Source: Cymbomonas tetramitiformis (Eukaryota > Chlorophyta > Pyramimonadophyceae > Pyramimonadales > Pyramimonadaceae). From it: a stretch of 64,000 nucleotides of DNA. The DNA lies in assembly GCA_001247695.2 (NCBI GenBank), contig LGRX02003711.1, positions 1 to 64,000 of the forward strand. The letters are read 5' to 3'. Every line of letters starts with the position of its first letter. The stretch's first letter is position 1. The notes beneath the pieces are model-generated. The model was not told the DNA's origin. It saw nothing but the letters and a program-made list of their open reading frames with translations, and did not search any database. Position numbers and translations under genes: made by a program. Of the stretch, positions 11,575-24,400 are shown one piece after another.

Positions 11575-13193
11575 TCGAGGTACCCCAGCTATTGCCCTGA
11601 CAGACCACCGACCAGGGTCAAGCAGGGATCCGATTTAATGTGCGGAACACGAATATCGAGATCATTTGCCCATCTGATGAACCCTTCAGGTGGAAATGGG
11701 GTGGAGGCTGGGAGGTGCAGGCGCAACAAGCGGGTGGCAAAAATAGCGGAAATCCAGCTTGCTATACTCAAGATTACTGTTGCCACGATCATAGAGCGTG
11801 AGATTATCCGGCACGGCGCTGGCACCCACGGCTCATACCCAAGCACTCATATATCAGTTATATCAAAAAAAATGCGCTTGCTAGCGCCAATACACTACGG
11901 TCCTTGTCATATGACCGTGAATTTGGGCAGTAGCCATCTCCTTCACCGCGCGCCGTGCGTGCTCACATCTTGTTGGGAGAGCGTAAAATCAGTGTCGCCT
12001 ATCACCGTGACGCCGTGCAGGACGTACAGGTGGAGACGTTGCGCAAGGTGTTCAACCCGGCCTCCGTAAAGAAGACCCACATGTACCGGAGCTATTCGCC
12101 GCGGGTATCACACCCGTGGAGACCCTAGTAGGGAAAGTATGTCGACGGTGACCTTGATGGCATATTGGGGACAAAAAAATCATAATAGTGTTGCACAGGG
12201 CCCAAGCATTTGATCTAATAATTGGTCAGACCCTATCTAGACCACTTTCCGCGATGACATCTTGCTTGTTTCGATGGACGACTAGGATCCACCTGCTTCG
12301 AGTTTGAATGCTCAGGATTTTCTTTGTGTCATGCTTTCGTGTGGGTTTAGTTTCAGTAGAATTCTCAGGGCTCTTCAAACATTCATTTTAGTTGTCGTAT
12401 CACTCCCCCGACAACTCAGGGCCTGCATTCCTAATTTATCACCCTCCTCACCCTAGCAGCACTCGTTATATATTATTAAACACCTACTATCGGAAGTGGT
12501 ATGTATGACTCATGGGCGATGCATGCCATTTGCTCGTCACATCTGAGACTTAGCCGGCGGGTGGGGTTGGCATGAAGTGGCGCTACTTACAGAGAGGTGC
12601 ATCCGGAGATATCGTCCAGGCACGCTTGATACACAGATGATTCTTCGATTGCAGTGGCTGCAATCGCTATCAGCTGCGCAGCAAAGCACATCACGACAAG
12701 GAATTGCTGGAGAAATCGCTGCACCCACGGCGCGGACCAACCTGCTGACCAACGCCGCCATCCACGACCACAACATCACCATCCACAACCACAACACCAC
12801 GACCCATGGGGTTTCCCTTTCCTCTGCCCCGGCTCTGGCGGGTGCTGTCCCAAGGCACCATTGAACGAACAAAGGTAGATCCGCTGCTTGCATTGGTTCA
12901 TTCGGGACTGAGTGTTGCGAGTGGTACGCGCGAGGCATGCCCCTGCTGAGTGGGACACCTCGTTTTTGGTTCCCACGTGGCTCGGCTGGGTGGTACGTGC
13001 CTGAGTGGGGGTTTACCTGTGCACCCTTGGCGCAAGAACCCCCCGTCCTCCGTGTCCCCGGAGCTCTTCACCCGGCATAGATGTGCGGGCCCCTACCTCC
13101 GGGGCGGGTGTGGATGAGATAAGGCCCTTCTTTCGGGGAGGATACCATGAACAGGCTGGCGCAGGAACAAGAGGGCACACAGGCCGCATAAAC
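11575..13193. other. no recognisable gene
   Basis: Short coding-like scraps at about 11620-11760 and 11970-12110 may be decayed ORF1 sequence of element A. From about 12120 the sequence becomes AT-richer and uninformative. A CAC/CAA-rich stretch lies at 12760-12810. Open frames on either strand here are low-complexity and unsupported. Confidence 0.5.
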
Positions 13194-13524
13194 GAGGGAC
13201 ACTTCTCGCAAAGCCGCCTGAGCGTGCCACCTAGTCCGAGCCGCGGACCCAAAAATAATTTTCAAAAATACGATTTTGTTACTAACTGTGCTCGCAGGAT
13301 GCATTAACGACACCACAGAGAACACACCAACGGCACCATGGCGGACGACGCAACGGCAACATACAGATTCGGCCCGCCCACACCCCACATGTCACATTGC
13401 TGACTCGCACCCTACGCAAGTTAACGGTTTTTTGTACCCGCAGGGTGAAAATACGCTCCAAAACACGTTCGTACAACACTCGAAAACAACCCTCCAGCAC
13501 ACCAAACTCATTTTCGCGAGAAAT

Positions 13525-14640
13525 ATGGCCAAAACCGCTAACAGACCCAGACTGACGTGCGCAGGCTCGTCGAAATCGACTCAAAAAACCACCACGGGCG
13601 AGCAGCATCACCAGCCACAAGGAGAAGCGACAGCTGGCCTGCCAGTGATCGAAAACATGCAGGGATACGACCAATGCTATGACGGCTCGGACTCAGACTC
13701 AGAGCCGTGCCAATCTCCAAAAATAACACCACTTGGCCTGTCGGAATCCTCCGAGTCCGAGCAAGAGTACGCCACTCCGGAAGCCGACCGAGCAACCGGT
13801 ATGGCGGGCATACAACACGAGAAGGACGTCACATCAGAACGTGCTGACGAGACACACACAGAAGACACCCCACCCAAGCGACAGAAGACCAAGAAGGTGC
13901 ACTTCGCGGGAAGTGAAATCCCGCAAAAACAAAAAACATACAAAACACATGAAGACGGGCCACCCGGCACTGCCGGCCCCCGCGCCAGGAACCCCGAGGG
14001 GACAGAACCTGGTTACAAAACACAAGTCTCGCAGGAGGAGCTGCGAAGGGCGCTGGACAGGCCCATCGACTACAGAAAAGTCGACGGCGCCCCGACAGGC
14101 AACATCCCAAGTCTCCTTGAACACACCACATCGAAGAACACGGAGACCCCGCTGGGGAAGGTGTCCAGAATCTACCAGCGCCGCCCAAAAGCCACAGAAA
14201 ACCCAGAGGCCAGAATCTACCACGCAGCCATCAAGTGGCATCTTGACCGCAGGGAGGTACTGGTGGCTGAAGACCCTCCTGCGCACGCCTTTAAACTGGG
14301 GGTGCCCGTGGTACGTGGGGAGAGACTCTCTCTCACCCACGTACGATCAGTCACGGGCAGCAGCCTGGACCCAAGTGACACGGGACCCACGGGTTTCCCG
14401 TACACGGGCACTCCACAACTAAAAATAGTTGACCTGGACGAAAGCATCAAGGAGGCGCTCAAGTACCTGAGGTACCTGAACGCCCTTCTATTTGACGTTT
14501 CCGACTCACCAGAGAACATAGTATACGACCTCCGCCACACGCACATCTGGCTCAACAGTGCAGGCAGAGTCAGGCAGATCGACCTCGCCTTCCAAAACAG
14601 ACCCTTGGCAGCCTTTGTGCTGTTTAACCCGATCTTTCGG
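13525..14640 (+). pseudogene. ORF1-type protein of element B, N-terminal part
   Basis: The frame is open from 13276, but the first ATG is at 13525 (MAKTANRPRL). A branch-point-like TACTAAC and an acceptor-like CTCGCAG end at about 13298, so an upstream intron is possible. The first ~170 residues are charged and disordered (DGSDSDSEP, SESSESEQE) with a basic PPKRQKTKK stretch that could be a nuclear localisation signal. The start of the conserved core follows: residues around VRQIDLAFQNRPLAAFVLF align with NIDIKFTDTAFAVTALATT of element C and FINLSFSQPQVAAVFLS of element A. The frame is cut by the LINE 3' fragment at 14642 and resumes at about 14967, with roughly 10-15 core residues missing. 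The protein's function is unknown. Confidence 0.6.
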
Positions 14641-14641
14641 C

Positions 14642-14966
14642 TTCCGTGCCAAACTCCATGTCTTTGCAGTGGGCAGGACAGGCACGGTATACAGGCACAA
14701 CCGAGACATACTCGAGCAACTCGGGCTCGACAGAAAGGAAGCCGTGCAGGCACTGCAAAGGATACACGACCTGACGGTGAACTACGCACACGGCACCTAC
14801 CAGCTATACAGAAGGCTCAGACAGGAGAAACAAGAGAAGGAAAAGGATGAGAACCACCCAGTGTAAATTGTCCCATTAAGGCCGCCACTTGTGGCGGTCC
14901 GGCCCAGAGTAGGGCCGGGAAATTAATTTACTCATACGCCCGGGCGTGTTTTTTTTTTTTCTTTTT
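14642..14966 (+). mobile_element. 5'-truncated LINE 3' end inserted in ORF1
   Basis: The sequence is roughly 90% identical by eye to the 3' end of element B (28105-28440). It includes the last ~75 codons of ORF2 (FRAKLHVFAVGRTGTVY region), the TAA stop, three hairpins and a T-rich tail at 14949-14966. It splits the ORF1 core of element B. Similarity starts at TTCCGTGCC, which in the longer copy is the downstream half of GGCACGGATTCCGTGCC. No convincing target-site duplication was seen. Confidence 0.85.
14882..14947 (+). other. LINE 3'-terminal triple-hairpin module, copy 1
   Basis: Hairpin 1 is CCGCCACTTGTGGCGG (14882-14897), readable as a 6 bp stem closed by a CTTG tetraloop. Hairpin 2 is CCGGCCC-AGAGTA-GGGCCGG (14899-14918). 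Hairpin 3 is the perfect palindrome ACGCCCGGGCGT (14936-14947). A T-run follows directly. In non-LTR elements such structures often serve as the recognition site for their own reverse transcriptase; that role here is inferred. Confidence 0.85.
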
Positions 14967-16409
14967 TCCAGGGAGCAGCCGGTGCTCCCGTGCATCTACA
15001 TATGGTCCCCCTGGGCGCCGGTCGAGGGGCCGGCAGCGGGACGCAGCGTCCTTGTCTACGGGCCACAGCTCAAGGGAAAAACCATAGAGGAAGTCTCGAA
15101 CATCCTAGCGACCTCCGTCATCGAAAGAAGGGAGGCAAGACACGAGCTGGGGCACCTTGTCGACCGAATCCGAAAGGGTACGGTGAGGGAATCCCCGGAC
15201 GACGCGGCTCTCAGGGAGGTGCTGCTGCTGGAAGCGGTCTCACCAGCAGCAGCAGAGCTCATCGTACAACACCCATACCCCTGGGGCGTGGCTACGACCA
15301 CCTGCTGGCTACCCAGCAAGGAGGTCAGCAACGAGGTCGCAGCCAGAGAAATAGCCATCATCGACAGGAAACAGGTGCTGCACGACCATCATAGAGGCCA
15401 CATCGTGCAGGCCATCGCGGAGCACGTGGAGAAACTGACCGCCAACACCACCGCCCTCAAGGACACTGAAGACATCTTTGACTTTCACGTGCCGTCCCGG
15501 CAGTGGGCGCCATCGACGCCTGGAGACCCATCGTCTTTACTACAATGGAAGCGCAACGGTGGTGGGTACACCATCAACTACTACGCCATACTTACGGAGA
15601 AGGCGTACGACGCGATCGCCAAGGCGGGAAAGCAGACGGTAAGAGTACTGGCAGGGGTGGACGACTCTGGCCGCCACATCTCCACCTCGATCACAGTGGA
15701 GGTGGGGAGGTGGAGCGCTCAAGGTGCGGGCACCATACAGCGCCAAACCCCACGGGCAGCACGCGGCAGGGAGGCACGTGGGGGGCGAATCGACGAGATA
15801 GCAGAGGAGGTGGCCTCCAAGTTCATCAACAAGGTGGGGTCGAAGGCCGACGAGGTCTTCCAACAGGCCGTGGCCACCAACAAGCAGCCCACCCCCGAGA
15901 CCAAGCAGTTGCTCAAGAACATCAACAAGCAGCTGGAAAAGTTCAACGAGTCCAAGCCCGTCACGCTGGACGAACTCCGTGATCTACACAGGGAACAAGA
16001 GCGCAACGCCGGGGTACGCCACACCGAGATCACGCAGGAGGTACGGGGCTTCCACAAGACCTACCAGGAAACCGGCGGTGCTATGGTGAACACCCTCACG
16101 GCGCTCACCGATCGACTGACAGGTAACGGAAAACACCAAGCACCGGACCAACCGCTCCACTTCACCAAAAGACCGGCTCCACAGACCGCAGCGGAGGACG
16201 AACAATACCGGGGCATCCCCTACCGTGGCAAAAAACCCGATCCCAAGAAGAAACAGCCCCCACCAAAGAGACAGGCAGTCAGCACGGAGGACCGGGCGAT
16301 CGACGCTGAGCCACCAGCGAAACGGAGGGCGCAAGGGGGCACCCAGGCAGCAGCACAAGTGGGGGCACAGTCTGAGAGCCCCCGACCCGCCCCGCCAGTC
16401 ACTAGAAAG
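14967..16409 (+). pseudogene. ORF1-type protein of element B, C-terminal part
   Basis: The frame resumes after the LINE fragment with core sequence (SVLVYGPQLKGKTIEEV) matching element C's ELKGKSINDLE. A middle region (NYYAILTEKAYDAIAK) aligns with LYTFIATEDAYQHLVS of C. A predicted coiled coil follows (about 15830-16100, KFINKVGSKADEVFQQAV through QLLKNINKQLEKF). The last part is basic and Pro-rich (KKPDPKKKQPPPKRQ, PPAKRRAQ), resembling nuclear localisation signals. I end it at 16409 because AAAG|GTGAGA looks like a 5' splice site after a Lys codon in phase 0, the same place and phase as in element C. The frame stays open to 17558, but that part is low-complexity and Thr/Asn-rich. Confidence 0.6.
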
Positions 16410-17039
16410 GTGAGAAATCATGCAACCCCCTGCCCTGCTGACCAACTCACATCACAGGCCACCACACTCTGCCAGTGGGATCACACCCCCACTGCACTGA
16501 CAAACAACAACTGTGTCGCAGAGGACCAAGGAGGCAGCAGGACTACAAGACAGAGTGGCCTAACAGTGCCAGCCACAGGGCCCCATCACAAGGGGAGAAA
16601 TAGAGGAAGCAGACCCAATATTGTTAGCCTCAACTTACAAACCATGGTAATATTTATGTTGTCTATAACTGCCAATACAGCTGCCACTGGCAAGCACCAT
16701 GAATGCATGCACCCAACATGCATTTCCTGCACTGACCATACCGGGGGAACGAGCATGAACCATACACCGTACGAACAAAAACTGTCAATTCATTATAATA
16801 ACTCACAGCAAACTAACCAAAAACTGATAACAACACCTCAATTAACAAAGAGTTCATACCATTTTTGGATTCACCCTGATGACACACCAAACGGTTGGAG
16901 TAATACTGCCTCACAATACCCACACTTCCATGCCAGTGGCAAGCAAAACAAAAAGCACCAAATGGACAGCAGATGCGGACACACACCAGTGATTACGAAG
17001 ACCCAACCCAAACAACTCAGCCAAAGAAGGGCGACATTA

Positions 17040-17990
17040 CCACCCAACTGGCTAAACCATAAGTGTCCAAATAACACAAATAACCCTACAATAACCCTAA
17101 GCAAAAAAGATGCAAATGACAGTATACAGCCCAAATTACTGGGAATGAAACTGAAAAACCCCGGGGGACGACTCAGGGGGGTGGCAGGGCAGTGCACACA
17201 AAATATAAGAGCAAAATTCCAACAGTCGACCACAAGCGAATTCCTAAAAATGCTCCACGTTAAAATCGGAAAAACCGGAAAACATATTGAAACCCGGCGA
17301 AATTTTCGCACAACCACGGGACAACAAAATAAAAACACAACCCACCTCGGGAATACCATTAGGGGCGTTACAGCAAGTGATTTGGGGCAATGTAACGCTG
17401 TAACCATAAACCCAAAAAATAGACTGCACAGACACACGAAGGGCAGAGCAGCAGCAACCCAATATGAGCACCCCCACCAGTTGACAGTAGCATTACCACC
17501 CACCCGGCTAAACCATGAATGTCCAAATAACACAAATAACCCTATAATAACCCTATAATAACCCTAGGCAAAAAAGACACAAATGACATTATACAGCCCA
17601 AACTACTGGGAATGAAGCCAAAAAACTCTAGGAGACGACTCATGGGGGCGGAAGGGCAATGCACACAAAATATGAGAGCAAATTTCCAACAGTCGACCAC
17701 AAGCGAATTCCTAAAAATGCTCTACGTTAAAATTGGAAAAACCGGAAAACATGTTGGAACCCAGAAAATTTTCTGCACAACCATGGGGCAACAAACTAAA
17801 AACACAACCCATTCTGGGAATACCATTAGGGGCGTTACAGCAGGCGATTTAGGGCAATGTAACGCTGTAACCATAAACCCAAAAAATAGACTACACATAT
17901 GCACGAAGTGCAGAGCGGCAGCAACTCAATGTGAACACCCCCACCAACCAACAGTAACATTACCACCCACCCGACGGATACGGAACAACC
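17040..17990 (+). repeat. ~460 bp tandem repeats between ORF1 and ORF2 of element B
   Basis: Two good copies and a worn upstream one repeat with a period of about 456-467 bp; for example AGCGAATTCCTAAAAATGCT occurs at 17235 and 17702. Each unit contains an ATG (17144 and 17612) and a frame reading GQCTQN and then SEFLKML(H/Y)VKIGKTG. Telomere-like ATAACCCTA runs occur at the unit ends (17085-17100, 17540-17570). The element C array has a related core (SELLQELYVKI) at the same relative place after ORF1. The second unit is continuous with ORF2. Confidence 0.8.
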
Positions 17991-20900
17991 AAGACATTGC
18001 CAGGCCCCTGCAGAACGCCGCACTCGCCCTGACCCCAATACTCACCATGCTGTTACTTACCATAGTACCAAGAGGAAAAGAGCCTGGTCGCACAAGGAAA
18101 ACAAACAGCACTGAACCCAACAGCATAACACGTAAAAGGAGAAACAGGAGGAAATGGGCCAAGGCGAGGAACGCAACGAAGTGGAGGGCACAACCACCCC
18201 CCGGCTGGAAGTTACTCAGAATAATTTACCGAAATGGCAAACCCATGTTCATTAGAACAAGGAACCCCGAATATGCAGTAACTGCAATACCAGAGGACAC
18301 CCCAACCAAGGGCAAGCAGCTGATGAGGGGAGATGAGCAAAGAATGAGGCGAAGAGCCAGCCGCTGCAAGAAGAGCATGACAGGTGGGGGAAGCCAGGAC
18401 CACACGGGAATGCACCCACACAACACCACCACAAAAGGATTGTTCGAAAGGAAGGGCCGACTGAACATGTTCCAAATGCAACATGCCCACTCACTATATG
18501 AGAATGACCCAATGGCCCCTCTGGTGGTAGCCTCAATGAGGGAAACACTGAAACCAGGGAACAACAAAGAGCCACACACCACGAAGGCATTACAGCTGCT
18601 CGAGAACCTCCAGAGCTTCTGCATACCGGTATGCGATGGCAAGCACTGGAGAGTAGTGCTGGCGGGACCAGACAAGGGAAACGACAAACTTAAGCTCTGG
18701 ATATATGATTCCTTGAATGGTAAAACTAAAGCAACGCTACGTAACACAAAGAGGCTTACGACAGAAATGACCAACTGGGCAGAACACCTCACAAGGAAAC
18801 TAAGCAGACAAGTAACAGTGGAACTAATGAACGTGGGCAACCAAAGCGCACAAAACCACTACAGTTGTGGGGTATGGGCCCTGATGGCCACCAAAGCATG
18901 GATGCACTTCCAGGAAACATGCCCAGAGGGACACTGGCCCACCCACTTCAATGAGGCGGTCAGCAAATGGGGAACCACCAACAGGGCGGCGGTTGATGCC
19001 TACAGGAAGTCGATACAACACCTAGTGAAGAAAAGGATAACTGCCGCCGAGGGACAAAAGCAAACGCCTGGAGACAGCCAGCAAGTGACAGGGGCCTGGG
19101 AACCCACCGATAGCCCAAACGCAAACCCGCAAGTAGAGGCACAAGAGCCACGAACCCAAGAGGGGGGGCACAGGGAAGACACAAAGCAACAGGGACTATG
19201 GAAGTGGCTCCACAGACTGACCCCCACGAACCAGACAAGGGACAATGAGCAAACGCTCGGTGAGCAGGGAACGATGGAAACCCACTCGGACGAGGGGGGG
19301 GAAGAGGCAAGCGATGAACCCACTACACAATGGGAGAAATTCGAAAACCCACAACAGGAGGCACCGGAAACAAACCAAGACCCCCGAAAACACCAGCCCC
19401 CCCTCACAGAACCAAAAAAGGTGGACATAGGGGAAGACCGCCTACACATGCTCACATGGAACATAGCAGGACAAAGTGACGCCTGCCTCGACCTAGCCGA
19501 GGTCGTCAGGAAAAGGAACCAAGACCAACTGGGTCTGCAAGTGATAGTGCTCACGGAAGTGAAACATGCACACGATAGTGTGATGAGGAGGTTCAGAGAC
19601 CTGCAGTACACTGCGATAGGCACCAAAACCGAGGCGAAAGAAGCAGAAGGCACTACAGAGCAGCCAGTGAAAGGAGGAGTAGCCATACTCCTAAGCAGCC
19701 CCTACGGCCACGCTCACAACCACCATGTTGTCCCAGCGAGACACCTGGAGGGGCACCTGCTCCGTGTGGTGTTACACCTGCCCGGGGAAGTAATGTACCA
19801 TGTGCTGGGCATTTACAACCCACCAGGAGCAGAGGAGGGAAGAACCAGAGACAAAATACTAAAGTACACAGCCAACCTGTTCCGGAGAACAGCGGAAAAA
19901 CCGAACGAACATGTCATTGTTGGAGGAGACCTCAATGCAAGCAACACCAGCATAGGCAAGAGGGTGACGAAAACCGACAGACAATGGAAGAAGCTCGCGG
20001 AAGAGTTGAACCTCCATAATGTAGGTCCAACGATTAATACCACGCTGAATTGGGCAGAAAACAGAAACATTGACAGATGGCTAGCACCAATGGACAAACG
20101 GGCCCAATACGAGAAGGGGAGCACCACACACCTCACTCAACACCACACGAGTGACCATGAGATGGTAAGCCTTGCGATCCTTCGGCTAAACAGCATAGAC
20201 ACCCATGAACCATACGTGGACCAAGACCCCCACCCAGGGCAAGTAAAACTGGACACGCCCCTGAGCAAAGCCCACAGGGAAACCCTCCAAATCGTCCTCC
20301 TCAGGACACACGACTATGCCAGGACTGCTGAGCTGAAAGGCATGACAGAGATAGCCGCCCAATGTAGGGGAGAAGGCAACAAGCAGGTGGCACATGCCAC
20401 CATAGACAGAGCAGGAGAGGCAGTGCTGAGTATACTCAACAAAGCCAACAATTGCGCGCTGCAGGACGAGGAACTACCAACGGCGATAACTGGGAGGACC
20501 TCCACCCATGGGGCAACGGACCTGCTAATGAGCAAAAAGGACAGGAAAGAAAGAGACGCCGCAATACTCAAAATGCGGACGCACAAGAAAACCAAACGAC
20601 AACTACGAAACCCACACACGCAACACACAACTCTCCGACACCTGAAGGAAGGGGAGACAAAAGGCCCGACGAACAGGGACAATGCAGATACGAAAGAATG
20701 GGTTTCGTGGCTCACTGAAGAGGCCAAAAAGGAAAGGTCGGCTGCACACAAGGTAGTCAAACAGCACTGGAAGCGAGCCAAACAAAGGCATAATGACAAA
20801 ACAGTAAAAGAGTACTGGAACAACCAGAAACGATACCACAAAAGGATATATGCCAAGGCCCAAGAAACAGGCCATGCCCCCACGGCGAATATACAGGCAC

Positions 20901-21436
20901 TACAGGACAGAGAGGGCAACCTAGCTGTAGGCCATAAGAACATTGCAAACGCACTAGTGGACCACATGGCCCACTCGGCACCATACAGGATGGAACACCG
21001 CAGCTTACCCGACCTAGCACCCCCACCATGGGAAGACCCAGCTCACAAAGAGCGACTCATAAAGGCACCAAGACCGGACCCCAAGGGACTGGACCTCACG
21101 ATAAGTAGACAGGGCTACAGCAAGGCGGTACACACCCTAAACAACAACAAAGCACCAGGCCCCACCAGAACCCCTAACGAAATTCTCAAGTACATGCCAG
21201 AGGACTTCCACGACGCCTTGCATGCGCTCATGCTGGAGATGTGGAACAGCAAACACGTCCCCCTCACCTGGAAGAGAGGGACATTCTGCTTTCACCACAA
21301 GAAAGGAGATGTCACCCTACAGCAAAACTATAGGCCCATAGCCTTACTAGAGGGAGTATTCAAGCTATACACCTCGCAAATAGCAACCATGCTCTCCACG
21401 TTCTGCGAAACACAGGGAATACTAGCCCAGGCGTAA
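17612..21436 (+). pseudogene. LINE ORF2, segment 1: Ulp1-like protease, APE endonuclease, RT N-terminus
   Basis: The frame starts at an ATG inside the last tandem repeat; ATG 18047, just after the repeats, is an alternative start. Residues ~280-450 resemble a C48/Ulp1 cysteine protease, with His345 (GKHWRVVL), Asp366 (LWIYDSLNG), Gln414 and Cys419 (QNHYSCGVWALM). Residues ~612-850 are an apurinic-like (APE) endonuclease with Asn617 (LTWNIAG), Glu649 (LTEVKH), GGVAIL, YNPPG, Asp773/Asn775 (GGDLNAS) and Asp848/His849 (SDHEMV). APE nicks the target DNA to prime reverse transcription. From ~1160 the RT N-terminus begins (NNNKAPGPTRTPNEIL, NYRPIALLEGVFKLY). A TAA at 21434-21436 interrupts the frame exactly where related RTs continue, and translation in the same frame carries on downstream. 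The protease may act on SUMO-like conjugates or on the polyprotein; which one is unknown. Confidence 0.85.
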
Positions 21437-24400
21437 GAAGGCTCCAGGGAGAAAAGGAACACACTCAGACAACTCACCAGAGTGACCAACGCAATAGAGG
21501 ATGCAAATGTCTCCGGGCGGGAACTACATGGCCTGTATGTAGACTTCGAAAATGCATATGGCTCAGTGGACCACAACAAGCTACTACACACAATGCAGTA
21601 CCTTGGAATACCTGAAGAACTTACACAGGTAGTGCGAGATGTCCTGGGTACACAAAGCCACGATACCATGTCAATGTGCACCAGAGTAGGAGGGGAAACC
21701 TCTCACAAAATGGTGCAGGTGCAAAGAGGTCTCCTCCAAGGAGACAGCATGAGTCCCCTCCTCTTCATAATATACCAGGAACCGCTGTTAAGATGGCTGG
21801 AGGTGGGGGAGCACGGGTACCAACACAAACACGCAGCCGAACAGGAAAGACTGGGCCCCTTCAGGACGACAACAGGGGCGTTCGTCGATGACCTGCTCAT
21901 ACTATGCCCCACGATTTTCCACATGCGAGCCCAGCTACACAAGCTAGAGGCGTTCTCACAATGGAGTGAACTCAAAATTAACCTCAGCAAGTCAGCCATA
22001 ACCGGTATAAAAAATGGGGTTTCCATACCTGAACAACTCCATAAGGACCTCAAAACGGTTGGGGTGGATGGCAAGCTGAGCCACTTCAAAATACTCAAAC
22101 CGGACGACACATACAAATACCTAGGGGTACTACTAGCATTCACAGGCAGATGGGACAAGGAGAAAGAAGCTGCTAGGGAAGAGATGAACCACAGGATACA
22201 AGCACTACTGCGCTCGCCACTGACGCCAGACCAAAAAGAGTACTCCCTCCACTCTGCAATACTGGGGAAGTTCCGGTATGGACTGCACTTGGGCCTCTAC
22301 ACCGCGGGTGAAATAGATGACTTCAACAAAGTAATAGGTGGGGCCACAAAGAACATACAAGGCCTACCCCGTAACGGAACACCGAACATTTTCACCACAC
22401 AGGAAAAGGAAAGGTTCGGCTTGGGCATGGTGCCGCTCCAAGCAGTCTACGCCCAGGCAATTTGGAGCGGACTGCTGGAGGCCATGCACAGTGAGGAGGA
22501 CAGAGGAGCAGTGCGGGGCCCGGCGTGGAGGCAAATAAACCTGAAGTCAAGACTCAGAATGTCCCACGTCAGCAGGTCCACCAGAGGACTGATAGAATAC
22601 CATTGCACCACACGCATGAATTGCACAGACCTTGACAAACTCTGGGGGGGGCACCAGACAAAACACAACACACTAAGGAAACTCAATGCCCTACTCAGAT
22701 ACAACATTACGCCCCAAGGGACAGAGGGGATGCTCAAACAACTCCAAACCCCAGTACCAAAGATAATGGAGCAGCTAAAAGGGGCGACCAGAAGGAAGTC
22801 TGACAAAGAGATGGAAGGAACCACAAGAAAAACGAAAGCAGGCAAAATGATGGATGGGGACCTACCGGCGCCCCCGGACTGGCAAGCGATGTGCACAGAC
22901 CAAACCGCCAAGCTCACAGTACCCGAGGACACGCCGATTGTGATAAATTTCACGACGTGTCTCAAACTATTCACGCACTTCCCGGACCTAGCGTTCCTTA
23001 CCACCCGAGATGGCCAACACGCGATTAGTCAGGTGAACGTCAGGGAACAATGCACAGATGCAACCCTCAGCGCAGACCGCAGTGCCATAGCAAAAGGCCT
23101 GGCACACCTATACCCATACCTTTGCGAAGCCCAGCCGAGAAACATAGCGAAGCCAGGGGACTTCTATGACAGCCTCACAAACCGACGACTGAAGCAACAA
23201 TACAGGGGCATGCCCAGTGAGGGACCACTTGACCCCCACACAATGCGAACCAACCTCCCGCGCCTCAACCCGGAACGGCTACGGGCTAAAATGACGGAAT
23301 GGGAGGCGAAACTGGTCCCCAGAGAAGAAATTCATAGGCAACTCTCCCTGCACCCGCTTACAAGAATTAACGAGACGGAAACCACCGGTCAAACGTGGGG
23401 GGAGGAGCAGGAGGTCTCACAAGGCCTCCACGCACACCCACAAACTAAGTGGATAGATGAGGTAGACCCCATGGCCGAAAAAATGGAGGCAGACAGCTTT
23501 GAGAAGGGCCAAACGATAGACAAGCCAAAAGAAATTGTGGCAATGCGGACCCTACTCATTGACCCAACAGACCCCCACTCCCAGGTGACACGGTACAGAA
23601 CCCAGTGGAGGCACCCAGCAGGGGAAGACTCCTACTCGTGGAGTACAAGGGAAACCATAACTGACTTCTTAAAACTAGCCAAGCGAAGGGGCCAAAGTGC
23701 GACCACCTTCCCAACCCTGACGAGAAGGCTGCGAGCCAGGGGCTCCCAAGTGACCCACCCCAGAGGTCTCAGGGAGATTCTGGCAGGAAGGCCTCACCTG
23801 GGACAGGCCTGGCCCACACTACACGCGGGAAACCTCACCCTGGACCCGACAGAAACCAACCCGGAGCAGGACATTGCGGACAACAGAGAACACCACTGCC
23901 AACTGCGGATGGAAGGGGACCTCGCCCACAGCTACCACAGAAACGGGAAGTACATAGGCACCCTTACAAAAGAGAAGCTTCTCAGGCTACATGAAAGGTA
24001 CACCCAAGCAGTGGGTACCACACACCACCAAACCCCGCACCAACGCACGCTGCGCACTGAAATGTGGGAGGACCATAAAATACAAGTCTCCACATTTGAG
24101 GAAGAAGTAGGGCACCTACTCATTAGGTACTCAAGCAAAGAAGAAAAGGAGGAAAGGAAAAAGAACTTACAAAACCACTGGACATTCCCCGCCCAGATGC
24201 AAAGGGCACTACAACAGGCATTCGGACTTACCACTGAACTATTTGCCTCACCCCTCAATGTCCACCACAACACCACGAATTACTACGCCAAGTATGACAG
24301 AGACAAGGTGTTCGGGGCCAGAGGCTCAGCCTGGACTGCAAACTGGATGAAACTGGGGGCCTACCAGTTCAACCCAGAATACACGCCACAGGACCTCAAA

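Larger units (their letters stand above)
9911..12070 (+). mobile_element. element A: degenerate relative of elements B and C
   Basis: The element starts where the satellite stops. Its 5' motif (9932-9958) matches the start of element C (58561-58587) at about 25 of 27 positions, and that of element B (13222-13247) less closely. An 8 bp palindrome, GGCACGCC/GGCGTGCC, lies at 9921-9938. The motif is followed by a small ORF and then a frameshifted copy of the ORF1-type protein also encoded by B and C. No tandem ~470 bp repeats and no ORF2 follow, so the copy is truncated or heavily decayed. The right boundary is approximate: recognisable coding-like sequence fades between 11600 and 12070. Confidence 0.55.

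Noticed and set aside
16410..17558. ORF1 of element B continuing as one 870-codon protein
   Set aside because: After 16409 the composition turns into Thr/Asn/His-rich low complexity that overlaps the tandem repeats. A phase-0 donor-like site shared with element C marks a more plausible end.
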